From positions 39,744,001 through 39,808,000 of the forward strand of contig OU612065.1 in the NCBI GenBank assembly GCA_914767715.1: a stretch of 64,000 bases of DNA. Direction: 5' to 3'. Positions 24,406-37,967 of this stretch are shown here, one piece after another (position 1 is the stretch's first letter; each line of letters opens with the position of its first letter). The notes under the pieces are model-generated. The model worked only from the letters and a program-made list of their open reading frames with translations, was not told where the DNA came from and made no database searches. The translations under genes and the position numbers were made by a program. The stretch comes from Membranipora membranacea. Its lineage: Eukaryota; Bryozoa; Gymnolaemata; Cheilostomatida; Membraniporidae.

Positions 24406-25640
24406 TTGATTCTTTTCCACTTTTACAACATAAAAACAACATGTTATATTCTTCGCTCTACCATCAATATGAGCTGCGTGAAGTGAATTTTTGGGGATCA
24501 GCTCAGCACAACACCCCCCCCCCCTTCTTCGCCCCCCCCCCAATTATTCCTAAACGGCAGAATATGCAAGCTTGTGTATTGCGACGAAAAAGAAGACGAA
24601 AAGTGCAATGTTTGAGAAGATAAATTCAGGAAAATTCTGCGTTTTGTGTCAATCCCCATTTTAATTTGGCAGCAGCGATCCTTGAGAAGCTCAGCGTAGG
24701 GGATCGCTGGTACTATCAGAGGTTTGTCCCCCATGCCAAGAAGAGGATGCCGGAAAAGATGCTAGACCGGTGCTGCATTGCTATCACTTTTGGTCAATAC
24801 TCAAGAAATGATAACCAGTAGGAGAGCTATCGAAATTGGAAAATTGCAGCAGCCATTATAGGCTATTGTTATTGACAACACAAATTATGACTTTTAGGCT
24901 GTAATCCTGATAATGGCTGGTGTTCACTAGTTAGGTTAAGTGTGTCGATGTGCACATAATTACCAAAATCCAGCCACAGACATCAGATTTTGCTAACTAA
25001 ACAGGTATAGATTTCATAAAATCAGAATATCTGTGGCTGTACGATGGATCACACACGAGTGTCACATTGTAATTCCCTTGGCCTACAGTCCAGTCTAGTG
25101 CTTAGATCACTGCTGGTACTGTCACAATCAAACCAAAGAGTAACTTACCAGAGCCCGCTACTTGCAGCCAGCTTACAACTTGCGCTTTTAATCCTGCGCT
25201 GTGAGTGCGGCGTTTAGTCCGACAGAATGTTAAACAATGGAGCTAAGCGTGATGTCGCGTCAAGATGATTGTTGCCACAGAGTTCATAGCATGCTACAAT
25301 GTCTCCGCAAAAAGTCCAATGCCGTTAAAAGATGCTTGTATGAGCCATCAAACCCGGCAGCATGGTTGAAACCTGGCAGCCAAACCAACCAGTCCCTCCT
25401 CAAATAAAATCAAAAAGGTAAGTTGCATACTAACAATGTTATGGAAGAGAAATATATGTTCTATAATAGATGAAAGATATAATGAAGAAGGAGAACTATG
25501 ATTCTGTTGTCAAATAGAGAAACAAGTTAAAATGTCTAGGAATAAGACTATAAACATGGAAATCAAAACAAGAGTTGCATGCCCTTGTTTAGTTATTCCT
25601 GCATCCAAGCATAAAACTGCTAAAATTAATCCCCATAATT

Positions 25641-25760
25641 GTCTACGGCCATATCACGTTGAAAACGCCAGTTCTCGTCCGATCACTGAAGCTAAGCAAC
25701 GTCGAGCCCAGTTAGTACTTGGATGGGTGACCGCCTGGGACTACTGGGTGCTGTAGACTT
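25641..25760 (+). rRNA. 5S rRNA variant (U18)
   Basis: One base differs from consensus within the RNA: C instead of A at 25741 (nt 101, in GGGACTACTGGG). This lies just past box C, in the helix IV/V region. Terminator and helix I are intact. Confidence 0.95.
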
Positions 25761-26995
25761 TTGATTCTTTTCCACTTTTACAACATAAAAACAACATGTT
25801 ATATTCTTCGCTCTACCATCAATATGAGCTGCGTGAAGTGAATTTTTGGGGATCAGCTCAGCACAACACCCCCCCCCCCTTCTTCGCCCCCCCCCCAATT
25901 ATTCCTAAACGGCAGAATATGCAAGCTTGTGTATTGCGACGAAAAAGAAGACGAAAAGTGCAATGTTTGAGAAGATAAATTCAGGAAAATTCTGCGTTTT
26001 GTGTCAATCCCCATTTTAATTTGGCAGCAGCGATCCTTGAGAAGCTCAGCGTAGGGGATCGCTGGTACTATCAGAGGTTTGTCCCCCATGCCAAGAAGAG
26101 GATGCCGGAAAAGATGCTAGACCGGTGCTGCATTGCTATCACTTTTGGTCAATACTCAAGAAATGATAACCAGTAGGAGAGCTATCGAAATTGGAAAATT
26201 GCAGCAGCCATTATAGGCTATTGTTATTGACAACACAAATTATGACTTTTAGGCTGTAATCCTGATAATGGCTGGTGTTCACTAGTTAGGTTAAGTGTGT
26301 CGATGTGCACATAATTACCAAAATCCAGCCGCAGACATCAGATTTTGCTAACTAAACAGGTATAGATTTCATAAAATCAGAATATCTGTGGCTGTACGAT
26401 GGATCACACACGAGTGTCACATTGTAATTCCCTTGGCCTACAGTCCAGTCTAGTGCTTAGATCACTGCTGGTACTGTCACAATCAAACCAAAGAGTAACT
26501 TACCAGAGCCCGCTACTTGCAGCCAGCTTACAACTTGCGCTTTTAATCCTGCGCTGTGAGTGCGGCGTTTAGTCCGACAGAATGTTAAACAATGGAGCTA
26601 AGCGTGATGTCGCGTCAAGATGATTGTTGCCACAGAGTTCATAGCATGCTACAATGTCTCCGCAAAAAGTCCAATGCCGTTAAAAGATGCTTGTATGAGC
26701 CATCAAACCCGGCAGCATGGTTGAAACCTGGCAGCCAAACCAACCAGTCCCTCCTCAAATAAAATCAAAAAGGTAAGTTGCATACTAACAATGTTATGGA
26801 AGAGAAATATATGTTCTATAATAGATGAAAGATATAATGAAGAAGGAGAACTATGATTCTGTTGTCAAATAGAGAAACAAGTTAAAATGTCTAGGAATAA
26901 GACTATAAACATGGAAATCAAAACAAGAGTTGCATGCCCTTGTTTAGTTATTCCTGCATCCAAGCATAAAACTGCTAAAATTAATCCCCATAATT

Positions 26996-27115
26996 GTCTA
27001 CGGCCATATCACGTTGAAAACGCCAGTTCTCGTCCGATCACTGAAGCTAAGCAACGTCGAGCCCAGTTAGTACTTGGATGGGTGACCGCCTGGGAATACT
27101 GGGTGCTGTAGACTT
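26996..27115 (+). rRNA. 5S rRNA (U19)
   Basis: Consensus copy. The unit has the longest C-tract I counted (C11/C17) and is the longest unit at 1362 bp. Confidence 0.97.
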
Positions 27116-28357
27116 TTGATTCTTTTCCACTTTTACAACATAAAAACAACATGTTATATTCTTCGCTCTACCATCAATATGAGCTGCGTGAAGTGAATTT
27201 TTGGGGATCAGCTCAGCACAACACCCCCCCCCCCTTCTTCGCCCCCCCCCCCCCCCCCAATTATTCCTAAACGGCAGAATATGCAAGCTTGTGTATTGCG
27301 ACGAAAAAGAAGACGAAAAGTGCAATGTTTGAGAAGATAAATTCAGGAAAATTCTGCGTTTTGTGTCAATCCCCATTTTAATTTGGCAGCAGCGATCCTT
27401 GAGAAGCTCAGCGTAGGGGATCGCTGGTACTATCAGAGGTTTGTCCCCCATGCCAAGAAGAGGATGCCGGAAAAGATGCTAGACCGGTGCTGCATTGCTA
27501 TCACTTTTGGTCAATACTCAAGAAATGATAACCAGTAGGAGAGCTATCGAAATTGGAAAATTGCAGCAGCCATTATAGGCTATTGTTATTGACAACACAA
27601 ATTATGACTTTTAGGCTGTAATCCTGATAATGGCTGGTGTTCACTAGTTAGGTTAAGTGTGTCGATGTGCACATAATTACCAAAATCCAGCCGCAGACAT
27701 CAGATTTTGCTAACTAAACAGGTATAGATTTCATAAAATCAGAATATCTGTGGCTGTACGATGGATCACACACGAGTGTCACATTGTAATTCCCTTGGCC
27801 TACAGTCCAGTCTAGTGCTTAGATCACTGCTGGTACTGTCACAATCAAACCAAAGAGTAACTTACCAGAGCCCGCTACTTGCAGCCAGCTTACAACTTGC
27901 GCTTTTAATCCTGCGCTGTGAGTGCGGCGTTTAGTCCGACAGAATGTTAAACAATGGAGCTAAGCGTGATGTCGCGTCAAGATGATTGTTGCCACAGAGT
28001 TCATAGCATGCTACAATGTCTCCGCAAAAAGTCCAATGCCGTTAAAAGATGCTTGTATGAGCCATCAAACCCGGCAGCATGGTTGAAACCTGGCAGCCAA
28101 ACCAACCAGTCCCTCCTCAAATAAAATCAAAAAGGTAAGTTGCATACTAACAATGTTATGGAAGAGAAATATATGTTCTATAATAGATGAAAGATATAAT
28201 GAAGAAGGAGAACTATGATTCTGTTGTCAAATAGAGAAACAAGTTAAAATGTCTAGGAATAAGACTATAAACATGGAAATCAAAACAAGAGTTGCATGCC
28301 CTTGTTTAGTTATTCCTGCATCCAAGCATAAAACTGCTAAAATTAATCCCCATAATT

Positions 28358-28477
28358 GTCTACGGCCATATCACGTTGAAAACGCCAGTTCTCGTCCGAT
28401 CACTGAAGCTAAGCAACGTCGAGCCCAGTTAGTACTTGGATGGGTGACCGCCTGGGAATACTGGGTGCTGTAGACTT
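28358..28477 (+). rRNA. 5S rRNA (U20)
   Basis: Consensus copy; the spacer returns to CAATTTTTGAG. Confidence 0.97.
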
Positions 28478-29713
28478 TTGATTCTTTTCCACTTTTACAA
28501 CATAAAAACAACATGTTATATTCTTCGCTCTACCATCAATATGAGCTGCGTGAAGTGAATTTTTGGGGATCAGCTCAGCACAACACCCCCCCCCCCTTCT
28601 TCGCCCCCCCCCCCAATTATTCCTAAACGGCAGAATATGCAAGCTTGTGTATTGCGACGAAAAAGAAGACGAAAAGTGCAATTTTTGAGAAGATAAATTC
28701 AGGAAAATTCTGCGTTTTGTGTCAATCCCCATTTTAATTTGGCAGCAGCGATCCTTGAGAAGCTCAGCGTAGGGGATCGCTGGTACTATCAGAGGTTTGT
28801 CCCCCATGCCAAGAAGAGGATGCCGGAAAAGATGCTAGACCGGTGCTGCATTGCTATCACTTTTGGTCAATACTCAAGAAATGATAACCAGTAGGAGAGC
28901 TATCGAAATTGGAAAATTGCAGCAGCCATTATAGGCTATTGTTATTGACAACACAAATTATGACTTTTAGGCTGTAATCCTGATAATGGCTGGTGTTCAC
29001 TAGTTAGGTTAAGTGTGTCGATGTGCACATAATTACCAAAATCCAGCCGCAGACATCAGATTTTGCTAACTAAACAGGTATAGATTTCATAAAATCAGAA
29101 TATCTGTGGCTGTACGATGGATCACACACGAGTGTCACATTGTAATTCCCTTGGCCTACAGTCCAGTCTAGTGCTTAGATCACTGCTGGTACTGTCACAA
29201 TCAAACCAAAGAGTAACTTACCAGAGCCCGCTACTTGCAGCCAGCTTACAACTTGCGCTTTTAATCCTGCGCTGTGAGTGCGGCGTTTAGTCCGACAGAA
29301 TGTTAAACAATGGAGCTAAGCGTGATGTCGCGTCAAGATGATTGTTGCCACAGAGTTCATAGCATGCTACAATGTCTCCGCAAAAAGTCCAATGCCGTTA
29401 AAAGATGCTTGTATGAGCCATCAAACCCGGCAGCATGGTTGAAACCTGGCAGCCAAACCAACCAGTCCCTCCTCAAATAAAATCAAAAAGGTAAGTTGCA
29501 TACTAACAATGTTATGGAAGAGAAATATATGTTCTATAATAGATGAAAGATATAATGAAGAAGGAGAACTATGATTCTGTTGTCAAATAGAGAAACAAGT
29601 TAAAATGTCTAGGAATAAGACTATAAACATGGAAATCAAAACAAGAGTTGCATGCCCTTGTTTAGTTATTCCTGCATCCAAGCATAAAACTGCTAAAATT
29701 AATCCCCATAATT

Positions 29714-29833
29714 GTCTACGGCCATATCACGTTGAAAACGCCAGTTCTCGTCCGATCACTGAAGCTAAGCAACGTCGAGCCCAGTTAGTACTTGGATGGG
29801 TGACCGCCTGGGAATACTGGGTGCTGTAGACTT
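29714..29833 (+). rRNA. 5S rRNA (U21)
   Basis: Consensus 120-nt copy with intact internal promoter and T4 terminator. Confidence 0.97.
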
Positions 29834-31069
29834 TTGATTCTTTTCCACTTTTACAACATAAAAACAACATGTTATATTCTTCGCTCTACCATCAATATGA
29901 GCTGCGTGAAGTGAATTTTTGGGGATCAGCTCAGCACAACACCCCCCCCCCCTTCTTCGCCCCCCCCCCCAATTATTCCTAAACGGCAGAATATGCAAGC
30001 TTGTGTATTGCGACGAAAAAGAAGACGAAAAGTGCAATTTTTGAGAAGATAAATTCAGGAAAATTCTGCGTTTTGTGTCAATCCCCATTTTAATTTGGCA
30101 GCAGCGATCCTTGAGAAGCTCAGCGTAGGGGATCGCTGGTACTATCAGAGGTTTGTCCCCCATGCCAAGAAGAGGATGCCGGAAAAGATGCTAGACCGGT
30201 GCTGCATTGCTATCACTTTTGGTCAATACTCAAGAAATGATAACCAGTAGGAGAGCTATCGAAATTGGAAAATTGCAGCAGCCATTATAGGCTATTGTTA
30301 TTGACAACACAAATTATGACTTTTAGGCTGTAATCCTGATAATGGCTGGTGTTCACTAGTTAGGTTAAGTGTGTCGATGTGCACATAATTACCAAAATCC
30401 AGCCGCAGACATCAGATTTTGCTAACTAAACAGGTATAGATTTCATAAAATCAGAATATCTGTGGCTGTACGATGGATCACACACGAGTGTCACATTGTA
30501 ATTCCCTTGGCCTACAGTCCAGTCTAGTGCTTAGATCACTGCTGGTACTGTCACAATCAAACCAAAGAGTAACTTACCAGAGCCCGCTACTTGCAGCCAG
30601 CTTACAACTTGCGCTTTTAATCCTGCGCTGTGAGTGCGGCGTTTAGTCCGACAGAATGTTAAACAATGGAGCTAAGCGTGATGTCGCGTCAAGATGATTG
30701 TTGCCACAGAGTTCATAGCATGCTACAATGTCTCCGCAAAAAGTCCAATGCCGTTAAAAGATGCTTGTATGAGCCATCAAACCCGGCAGCATGGTTGAAA
30801 CCTGGCAGCCAAACCAACCAGTCCCTCCTCAAATAAAATCAAAAAGGTAAGTTGCATACTAACAATGTTATGGAAGAGAAATATATGTTCTATAATAGAT
30901 GAAAGATATAATGAAGAAGGAGAACTATGATTCTGTTGTCAAATAGAGAAACAAGTTAAATTGTCTAGGAATAAGACTATAAACATGGAAATCAAAACAA
31001 GAGTTGCATGCCCTTGTTTAGTTATTCCTGCATCCAAGCATAAAACTGCTAAAATTAATCCCCATAATT

Positions 31070-31189
31070 GTCTACGGCCATATCACGTTGAAAACGCCAG
31101 TTCTCGTCCGATCACTGAAGCTAAGCAACGTCGAGCCCAGTTAGTACTTGGATGGGTGACCGCCTGGGAATACTGGGTGCTGTAGACTT
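31070..31189 (+). rRNA. 5S rRNA (U22)
   Basis: Consensus copy. Three spacer SNPs (31569, 31668, 32142) are shared only with U13, nine units away. Confidence 0.97.
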
Positions 31190-32427
31190 TTGATTCTTTT
31201 CCACTTTTACAACATAAAAACAACATGTTATATTCTTCGCTCTACCATCAATATGAGCTGCGTGAAGTGAATTTTTGGGGATCAGCTCAGCACAACACCC
31301 CCCCCCCCCTTCTTCGCCCCCCCCCCCCAATTATTCCTAAACGGCAGAATATGCAAGCTTGTGTATTGCGACGAAAAAGAAGACGAAAAGTGCAATTTTT
31401 GAGAAGATAAATTCAGGAAAATTCTGCGCTTTGTGTCAATCCCCATTTTAATTTGGCAGCAGCGATCCTTGAGAAGCTCAGCGTAGGGGATCGCTGGTAC
31501 TATCAGAGGTTTGTCCCCCATGCCAAGAAGAGGATGCCGGAAAAGATGCTAGACCGGTGCTGCATTGCCATCACTTTTGGTCAATACTCAAGAAATGATA
31601 ACCAGTAGGAGAGCTATCGAAATATGAAAATTGCAGCAGCCATTATAGGCTATTGTTATTGACAACAAAAATTATGACTTTTAGGCTGTAATCCTGATAA
31701 TGGCTGGTGTTCACTAGTTAGGTTAAGTGTGTCGATGTGCACATAATTACCAAAATCCAGCCGCAGACATCAGATTTTGCTAACTAAACAGGTATAGATT
31801 TCATAAAATCAGAATATCTGTGGCTGTACGATGGATCACACACGAGTGTCACATTGTAATTCCCTTGGCCTACAGTCCAGTCTAGTGCTTAGATCACTGC
31901 TGGTACTGTCACAATCAAACCAAAGAGTAACTTACCAGAGCCCGCTACTTGCAGCCAGCTTACAACTTGCGCTTTTAATCCTGCGCTGTGAGTGCGGCGT
32001 TTAGTCCGACAGAATGTTAAACAATGGAGCTAAGCGTGATGTCGCGTCAAGATGATTGTTGCCACAGAGTTCATAGCATGCTACAATGTCTCCGCAAAAA
32101 GTCCAATGCCGTTAAAAGATGCTTGTATGAGCCATCAAACCAGGCAGCATGGTTGAAACCTGGCAGCCAAACCAACCAGTCCCTCCTCAAATAAAATCAA
32201 AAAGGTAAGTTGCATACTAACAATGTTATGGAAGAGAAATATATGTTCTATAATAGATGAAAGATATAATGAAGAAGGAGAACTATGATTCTGTTGTCAA
32301 ATAGAGAAACAAGTTAAAATGTCTAGGAATAAGACTATAAACATGGAAATCAAAACAAGAGTTGCATGCCCTTGTTTAGTTATTCCTGCATCCAAGCATA
32401 AAACTGCTAAAATTAATCCCCATAATT

Positions 32428-32547
32428 GTCTACGGCCATATCACGTTGAAAACGCCAGTTCTCGTCCGATCACTGAAGCTAAGCAACGTCGAGCCCAGTT
32501 AGTACTTGGATGGGTGACCGCCTGGGAATACTGGGTGCTGTAGACTT
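32428..32547 (+). rRNA. 5S rRNA (U23)
   Basis: Consensus copy; an isolated unit with the CAATGTTTGAG base, directly after U22, as U14 follows U13. Confidence 0.97.
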
Positions 32548-33786
32548 TTGATTCTTTTCCACTTTTACAACATAAAAACAACATGTTATATTCTTCGCTC
32601 TACCATCAATATGAGCTGCGTGAAGTGAATTTTTGGGGATCAGCTCAGCACAACACCCCCCCCCCCCCTTCTTCGCCCCCCCCCCCCAATTATTCCTAAA
32701 CGGCAGAATATGCAAGCTTGTGTATTGCGACGAAAAAGAAGACGAAAAGTGCAATGTTTGAGAAGATAAATTCAGGAAAATTCTGCGTTTTGTGTCAATC
32801 CCCATTTTGATTTGGCAGCAGCGATCCTTGAGAAGCTCAGCGTAGGGGATCGCTGGTACTATCAGAGGTTTGTCCCCCATGCCAAGAAGAGGATGCCGGA
32901 AAAGATGCTAGACCGGTGCTGCATTGCTATCACTTTTGGTCAATACTCAAGAAATGATAACCAGTAGGAGAGCTATCGAAATTGGAAAATTGCAGCAGCC
33001 ATTATAGGCTATTGTTATTGACAACACAAATTATGACTTTTAGGCTGTAATCCTGATAATGGCTGGTGTTCACTAGTTAGGTTAAGTGTGTCGATGTGCA
33101 CATAATTACCAAAATCCAGCCGCAGACATCAGATTTTGCTAACTAAACAGGTATAGATTTCATAAAATCAGAATATCTGTGGCTGTACGATGGATCACAC
33201 ACGAGTGTCACATTGTAATTCCCTTGGCCTACAGTCCAGTCTAGTGCTTAGATCACTGCTGGTACTGTCACAATCAAACCAAAGAGTAACTTACCAGAGC
33301 CCGCTACTTGCAGCCAGCTTACAACTTGCGCTTTTAATCCTGCGCTGTGAGTGCGGCGTTTAGTCCGACAGAATGTTAAACAATGGAGCTAAGCGTGATG
33401 TCGCGTCAAGATGATTGTTGCCACAGAGTTCATAGCATGCTACAATGTCTCCGCAAAAAGTCCAATGCCGTTAAAAGATGCTTGTATGAGCCATCAAACC
33501 CGGCAGCATGGTTGAAACCTGGCAGCCAAACCAACCAGTCCCTCCTCAAATAAAATCAAAAAGGTAAGTTGCATACTAACAATGTTATGGAAGAGAAATA
33601 TATGTTCTATAATAGATGAAAGATATAATGAAGAAGGAGAACTATGATTCTGTTGTCAAATAGAGAAACAAGTTAAAATGTCTAGGAATAAGACTATAAA
33701 CATGGAAATCAAAACAAGAGTTGCATGCCCTTGTTTAGTTATTCCTGCATCCAAGCATAAAACTGCTAAAATTAATCCCCATAATT

Positions 33787-33906
33787 GTCTACGGCCATAT
33801 CACGTTGAAAACGCCAGTTCTCGTCCGATCACTGAAGCTAAGCAACGTCGAGCCCAGTTAGTACTTGGATGGGTGACCGCCTGGGAATACTGGGTGCTGT
33901 AGACTT
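33787..33906 (+). rRNA. 5S rRNA (U24)
   Basis: Consensus 120-nt copy with intact internal promoter and T4 terminator. Confidence 0.97.
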
Positions 33907-35143
33907 TTGATTCTTTTCCACTTTTACAACATAAAAACAACATGTTATATTCTTCGCTCTACCATCAATATGAGCTGCGTGAAGTGAATTTTTGGGGATC
34001 AGCTCAGCACAACACCCCCCCCCCTTCTTCGCCCCCCCCCCCCCAATTATTCCTAAACGGCAGAATATGCAAGCTTGTGTATTGCGACGAAAAAGAAGAC
34101 GAAAAGTGCAATTTTTAAGAAGATAAATTCAGGAAAATTCTGCGTTTTGTGTCAATCCCCATTTTAATTTGGCAGCAGCGATCCTTGAGAAGCTCAGCGT
34201 AGGGGATCGCTGGTACTATCAGAGGTTTGTCCCCCATGCCAAGAAGAGGATGCCGGAAAAGATGCTAGACCGGTGCTGCATTGCTATCACTTTTGGTCAA
34301 TACTCAAGAAATGATAACCAGTAGGAGAGCTATCGAAATTGGAAAATTGCAGCAGCCATTATAGGCTATTGTTATTGACAACACAAATTATGACTTTTAG
34401 GCTGTAATCCTGATAATGGCTGGTGTTCACTAGTTAGGTTAAGTGTGTCGATGTGCACATAATTACCAAAATCCAGCCGCAGACATCAGATTTTGCTAAC
34501 TAAACAGGTATAGATTTCATAAAATCAGAATATCTGTGGCTGTACGATGGATCACACACGAGTGTCACATTGTAATTCCCTTGGCCTACAGTCCAGTCTA
34601 GTGCTTAGATCACTGCTGGTACTGTCACAATCAAACCAAAGAGTAACTTACCAGAGCCCGCTACTTGCAGCCAGCTTACAACTTGCGCTTTTAATCCTGC
34701 GCTGTGAGTGCGGCGTTTAGTCCGACAGAATGTTAAACAATGGAGCTAAGCGTGATGTCGCGTCAAGATGATTGTTGCCACAGAGTTCATAGCATGCTAC
34801 AATGTCTCCGCAAAAAGTCCAATGCCGTTAAAAGATGCTTGTATGAGCCATCAAACCCGGCAGCATGGTTGAAACCTGGCAGCCAAACCAACCAGTCCCT
34901 CCTCAAATAAAATCAAAAAGGTAAGTTGCATACTAACAATGTTATGGAAGAGAAATATATGTTCTATAATAGATGAAAGATATAATGAAGAAGGAGAACT
35001 ATGATTCTGTTGTCAAATAGAGAAACAAGTTAAAATGTCTAGGAATAAGACTATAAACATGGAAATCAAAACAAGAGTTGCATGCCCTTGTTTAGTTATT
35101 CCTGCATCCAAGCATAAAACTGCTAAAATTAATCCCCATAATT

Positions 35144-35263
35144 GTCTACGGCCATATCACGTTGAAAACGCCAGTTCTCGTCCGATCACTGAAGCTAAGC
35201 AACGTCGAGCCCAGTTAGTACTTGGATGGGTGACCGCCTGGGAATACTGGGTGCTGTAGACTT
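35144..35263 (+). rRNA. 5S rRNA (U25)
   Basis: Consensus copy. Spacer changes at 35475 and 35567-35568 are shared only with U31. Confidence 0.97.
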
Positions 35264-36495
35264 TTGATTCTTTTCCACTTTTACAACATAAAAACAACAT
35301 GTTATATTCTTCGCTCTACCATCAATATGAGCTGCGTGAAGTGAATTTTTGGGGATCAGCTCAGCACAACACCCCCCCCCTTCTTCGCCCCCCCCCAATT
35401 ATTCCTAAACGGCAGAATATGCAAGCTTGTGTATTGCGACGAAAAAGAAGACGAAAAGTGCAATTTTTGAGAAGTTAAATTCAGGAAAATTCTGCGTTTT
35501 GTGTCAATCCCCATTTTAATTTGGCAGCAGCGATCCTTGAGAAGCTCAGCGTAGGGGATCGCTGGTTTTATCAGAGGTTTGTCCCCCATGCCAAGAAGAG
35601 GATGCCGGAAAAGATGCTAGACCGGTGCTGCATTGCTATCACTTTTGGTCAATACTCAAGAAATGATAACCAGTAGGAGAGCTATCGAAATTGGAAAATT
35701 GCAGCAGCCATTATAGGCTATTGTTATTGACAACACAAATTATGACTTTTAGGCTGTAATCCTGATAATGGCTGGTGTTCACTAGTTAGGTTAAGTGTGT
35801 CGATGTGCACATAATTACCAAAATCCAGCCGCAGACATCAGATTTTGCTAACTAAACAGGTATAGATTTCATAAAATCAGAATATCTGTGGCTGTACGAT
35901 GGATCACACACGAGTGTCACATTGTAATTCCCTTGGCCTACAGTCCAGTCTAGTGCTTAGATCACTGCTGGTACTGTCACAATCAAACCAAAGAGTAACT
36001 TACCAGAGCCCGCTACTTGCAGCCAGCTTACAACTTGCGCTTTTAATCCTGCGCTGTGAGTGCGGCGTTTAGTCCGACAGAATGTTAAACAATGGAGCTA
36101 AGCGTGATGTCGCGTCAAGATGATTGTTGCCACAGAGTTCATAGCATGCTACAATGTCTCCGCAAAAAGTCCAATGCCGTTAAAAGATGCTTGTATGAGC
36201 CATCAAACCCGGCAGCATGGTTGAAACCTGGCAGCCAAACCAACCAGTCCCTCCTCAAATAAAATCAAAAAGGTAAGTTGCATACTAACAATGTTATGGA
36301 AGAGAAATATATGTTCTATAATAGATGAAAGATATAATGAAGAAGGAGAACTATGATTCTGTTGTCAAATAGAGAAACAAGTTAAAATGTCTAGGAATAA
36401 GACTATAAACATGGAAATCAAAACAAGAGTTGCATGCCCTTGTTTAGTTATTCCTGCATCCAAGCATAAAACTGCTAAAATTAATCCCCATAATT

Positions 36496-36615
36496 GTCTA
36501 CGGCCATATCACGTTGAAAACGCCAGTTCTCGTCCGATCACTGAAGCTAAGCAACGTCGAGCCCAGTTAGTACTTGGATGGGTGACCGCCTGGGAATACT
36601 GGGTGCTGTAGACTT
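36496..36615 (+). rRNA. 5S rRNA (U26)
   Basis: Consensus 120-nt copy with intact internal promoter and T4 terminator. Confidence 0.97.
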
Positions 36616-37847
36616 TTGATTCTTTTCCACTTTTACAACATAAAAACAACATGTTATATTCTTCGCTCTACCATCAATATGAGCTGCGTGAAGTGAATTT
36701 TTGGGGATCAGCTCAGCACAACACCCCCCCCCTTCTTCGCCCCCCCCCAATTATTCCTAAACGGCAGAATATGCAAGCTTGTGTATTGCGACGAAAAAGA
36801 AGACGAAAAGTGCAATTTTTGAGAAGATAAATTCAGGAAAATTCTGCGTTTTGTGTCAATCCCCATTTTAATTTGGCAGCAGCGATCCTTGAGAAGCTCA
36901 GCGTAGGGGATCGCTGGTACTATCAGAGGTTTGTCCCCCATGCCAAGAAGAGGATGCCGGAAAAGATGCTAGACCGGTGCTGCATTGCTATCACTTTTGG
37001 TCAATACTCAAGAAATGATAACCAGTAGGAGAGCTATCGAAATTGGAAAATTGCAGCAGCCATTATAGGCTATTGTTATTGACAACACAAATTATGACTT
37101 TTAGGCTGTAATCCTGATAATGGCTGGTGTTCACTAGTTAGGTTAAGTGTGTCGATGTGCACATAATTACCAAAATCCAGCCGCAGACATCAGATTTTGC
37201 TAACTAAACAGGTATAGATTTCATAAAATCAGAATATCTGTGGCTGTACGATGGATCACACACGAGTGTCACATTGTAATTCCCTTGGCCTACAGTCCAG
37301 TCTAGTGCTTAGATCACTGCTGGTACTGTCACAATCAAACCAAAGAGTAACTTACCAGAGCCCGCTACTTGCAGCCAGCTTACAACTTGCGCTTTTAATC
37401 CTGCGCTGTGAGTGCGGCGTTTAGTCCGACAGAATGTTAAACAATGGAGCTAAGCGTGATGTCGCGTCAAGATGATTGTTGCCACAGAGTTCATAGCATG
37501 CTACAATGTCTCCGCAAAAAGTCCAATGCCGTTAAAAGATGCTTGTATGAGCCATCAAACCCGGCAGCATGGTTGAAACCTGGCAGCCAAACCAACCAGT
37601 CCCTCCTCAAATAAAATCAAAAAGGTAAGTTGCATACTAACAATGTTATGGAAGAGAAATATATGTTCTATAATAGATGAAAGATATAATGAAGAAGGAG
37701 AACTATGATTCTGTTGTCAAATAGAGAAACAAGTTAAAATGTCTAGGAATAAGACTATAAACATGGAAATCAAAACAAGAGTTGCATGCCCTTGTTTAGT
37801 TATTCCTGCATCCAAGCATAAAACTGCTAAAATTAATCCCCATAATT

Positions 37848-37967
37848 GTCTACGGCCATATCACGTTGAAAACGCCAGTTCTCGTCCGATCACTGAAGCT
37901 AAGCAACGTCGAGCCCAGTTAGTACTTGGATGGGTGACCGCCTGGGAATACTGGGTGCTGTAGACTT
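37848..37967 (+). rRNA. 5S rRNA (U27)
   Basis: Consensus copy. The spacer lacks one G near 38317 (GCCGAAAAG). Confidence 0.97.
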
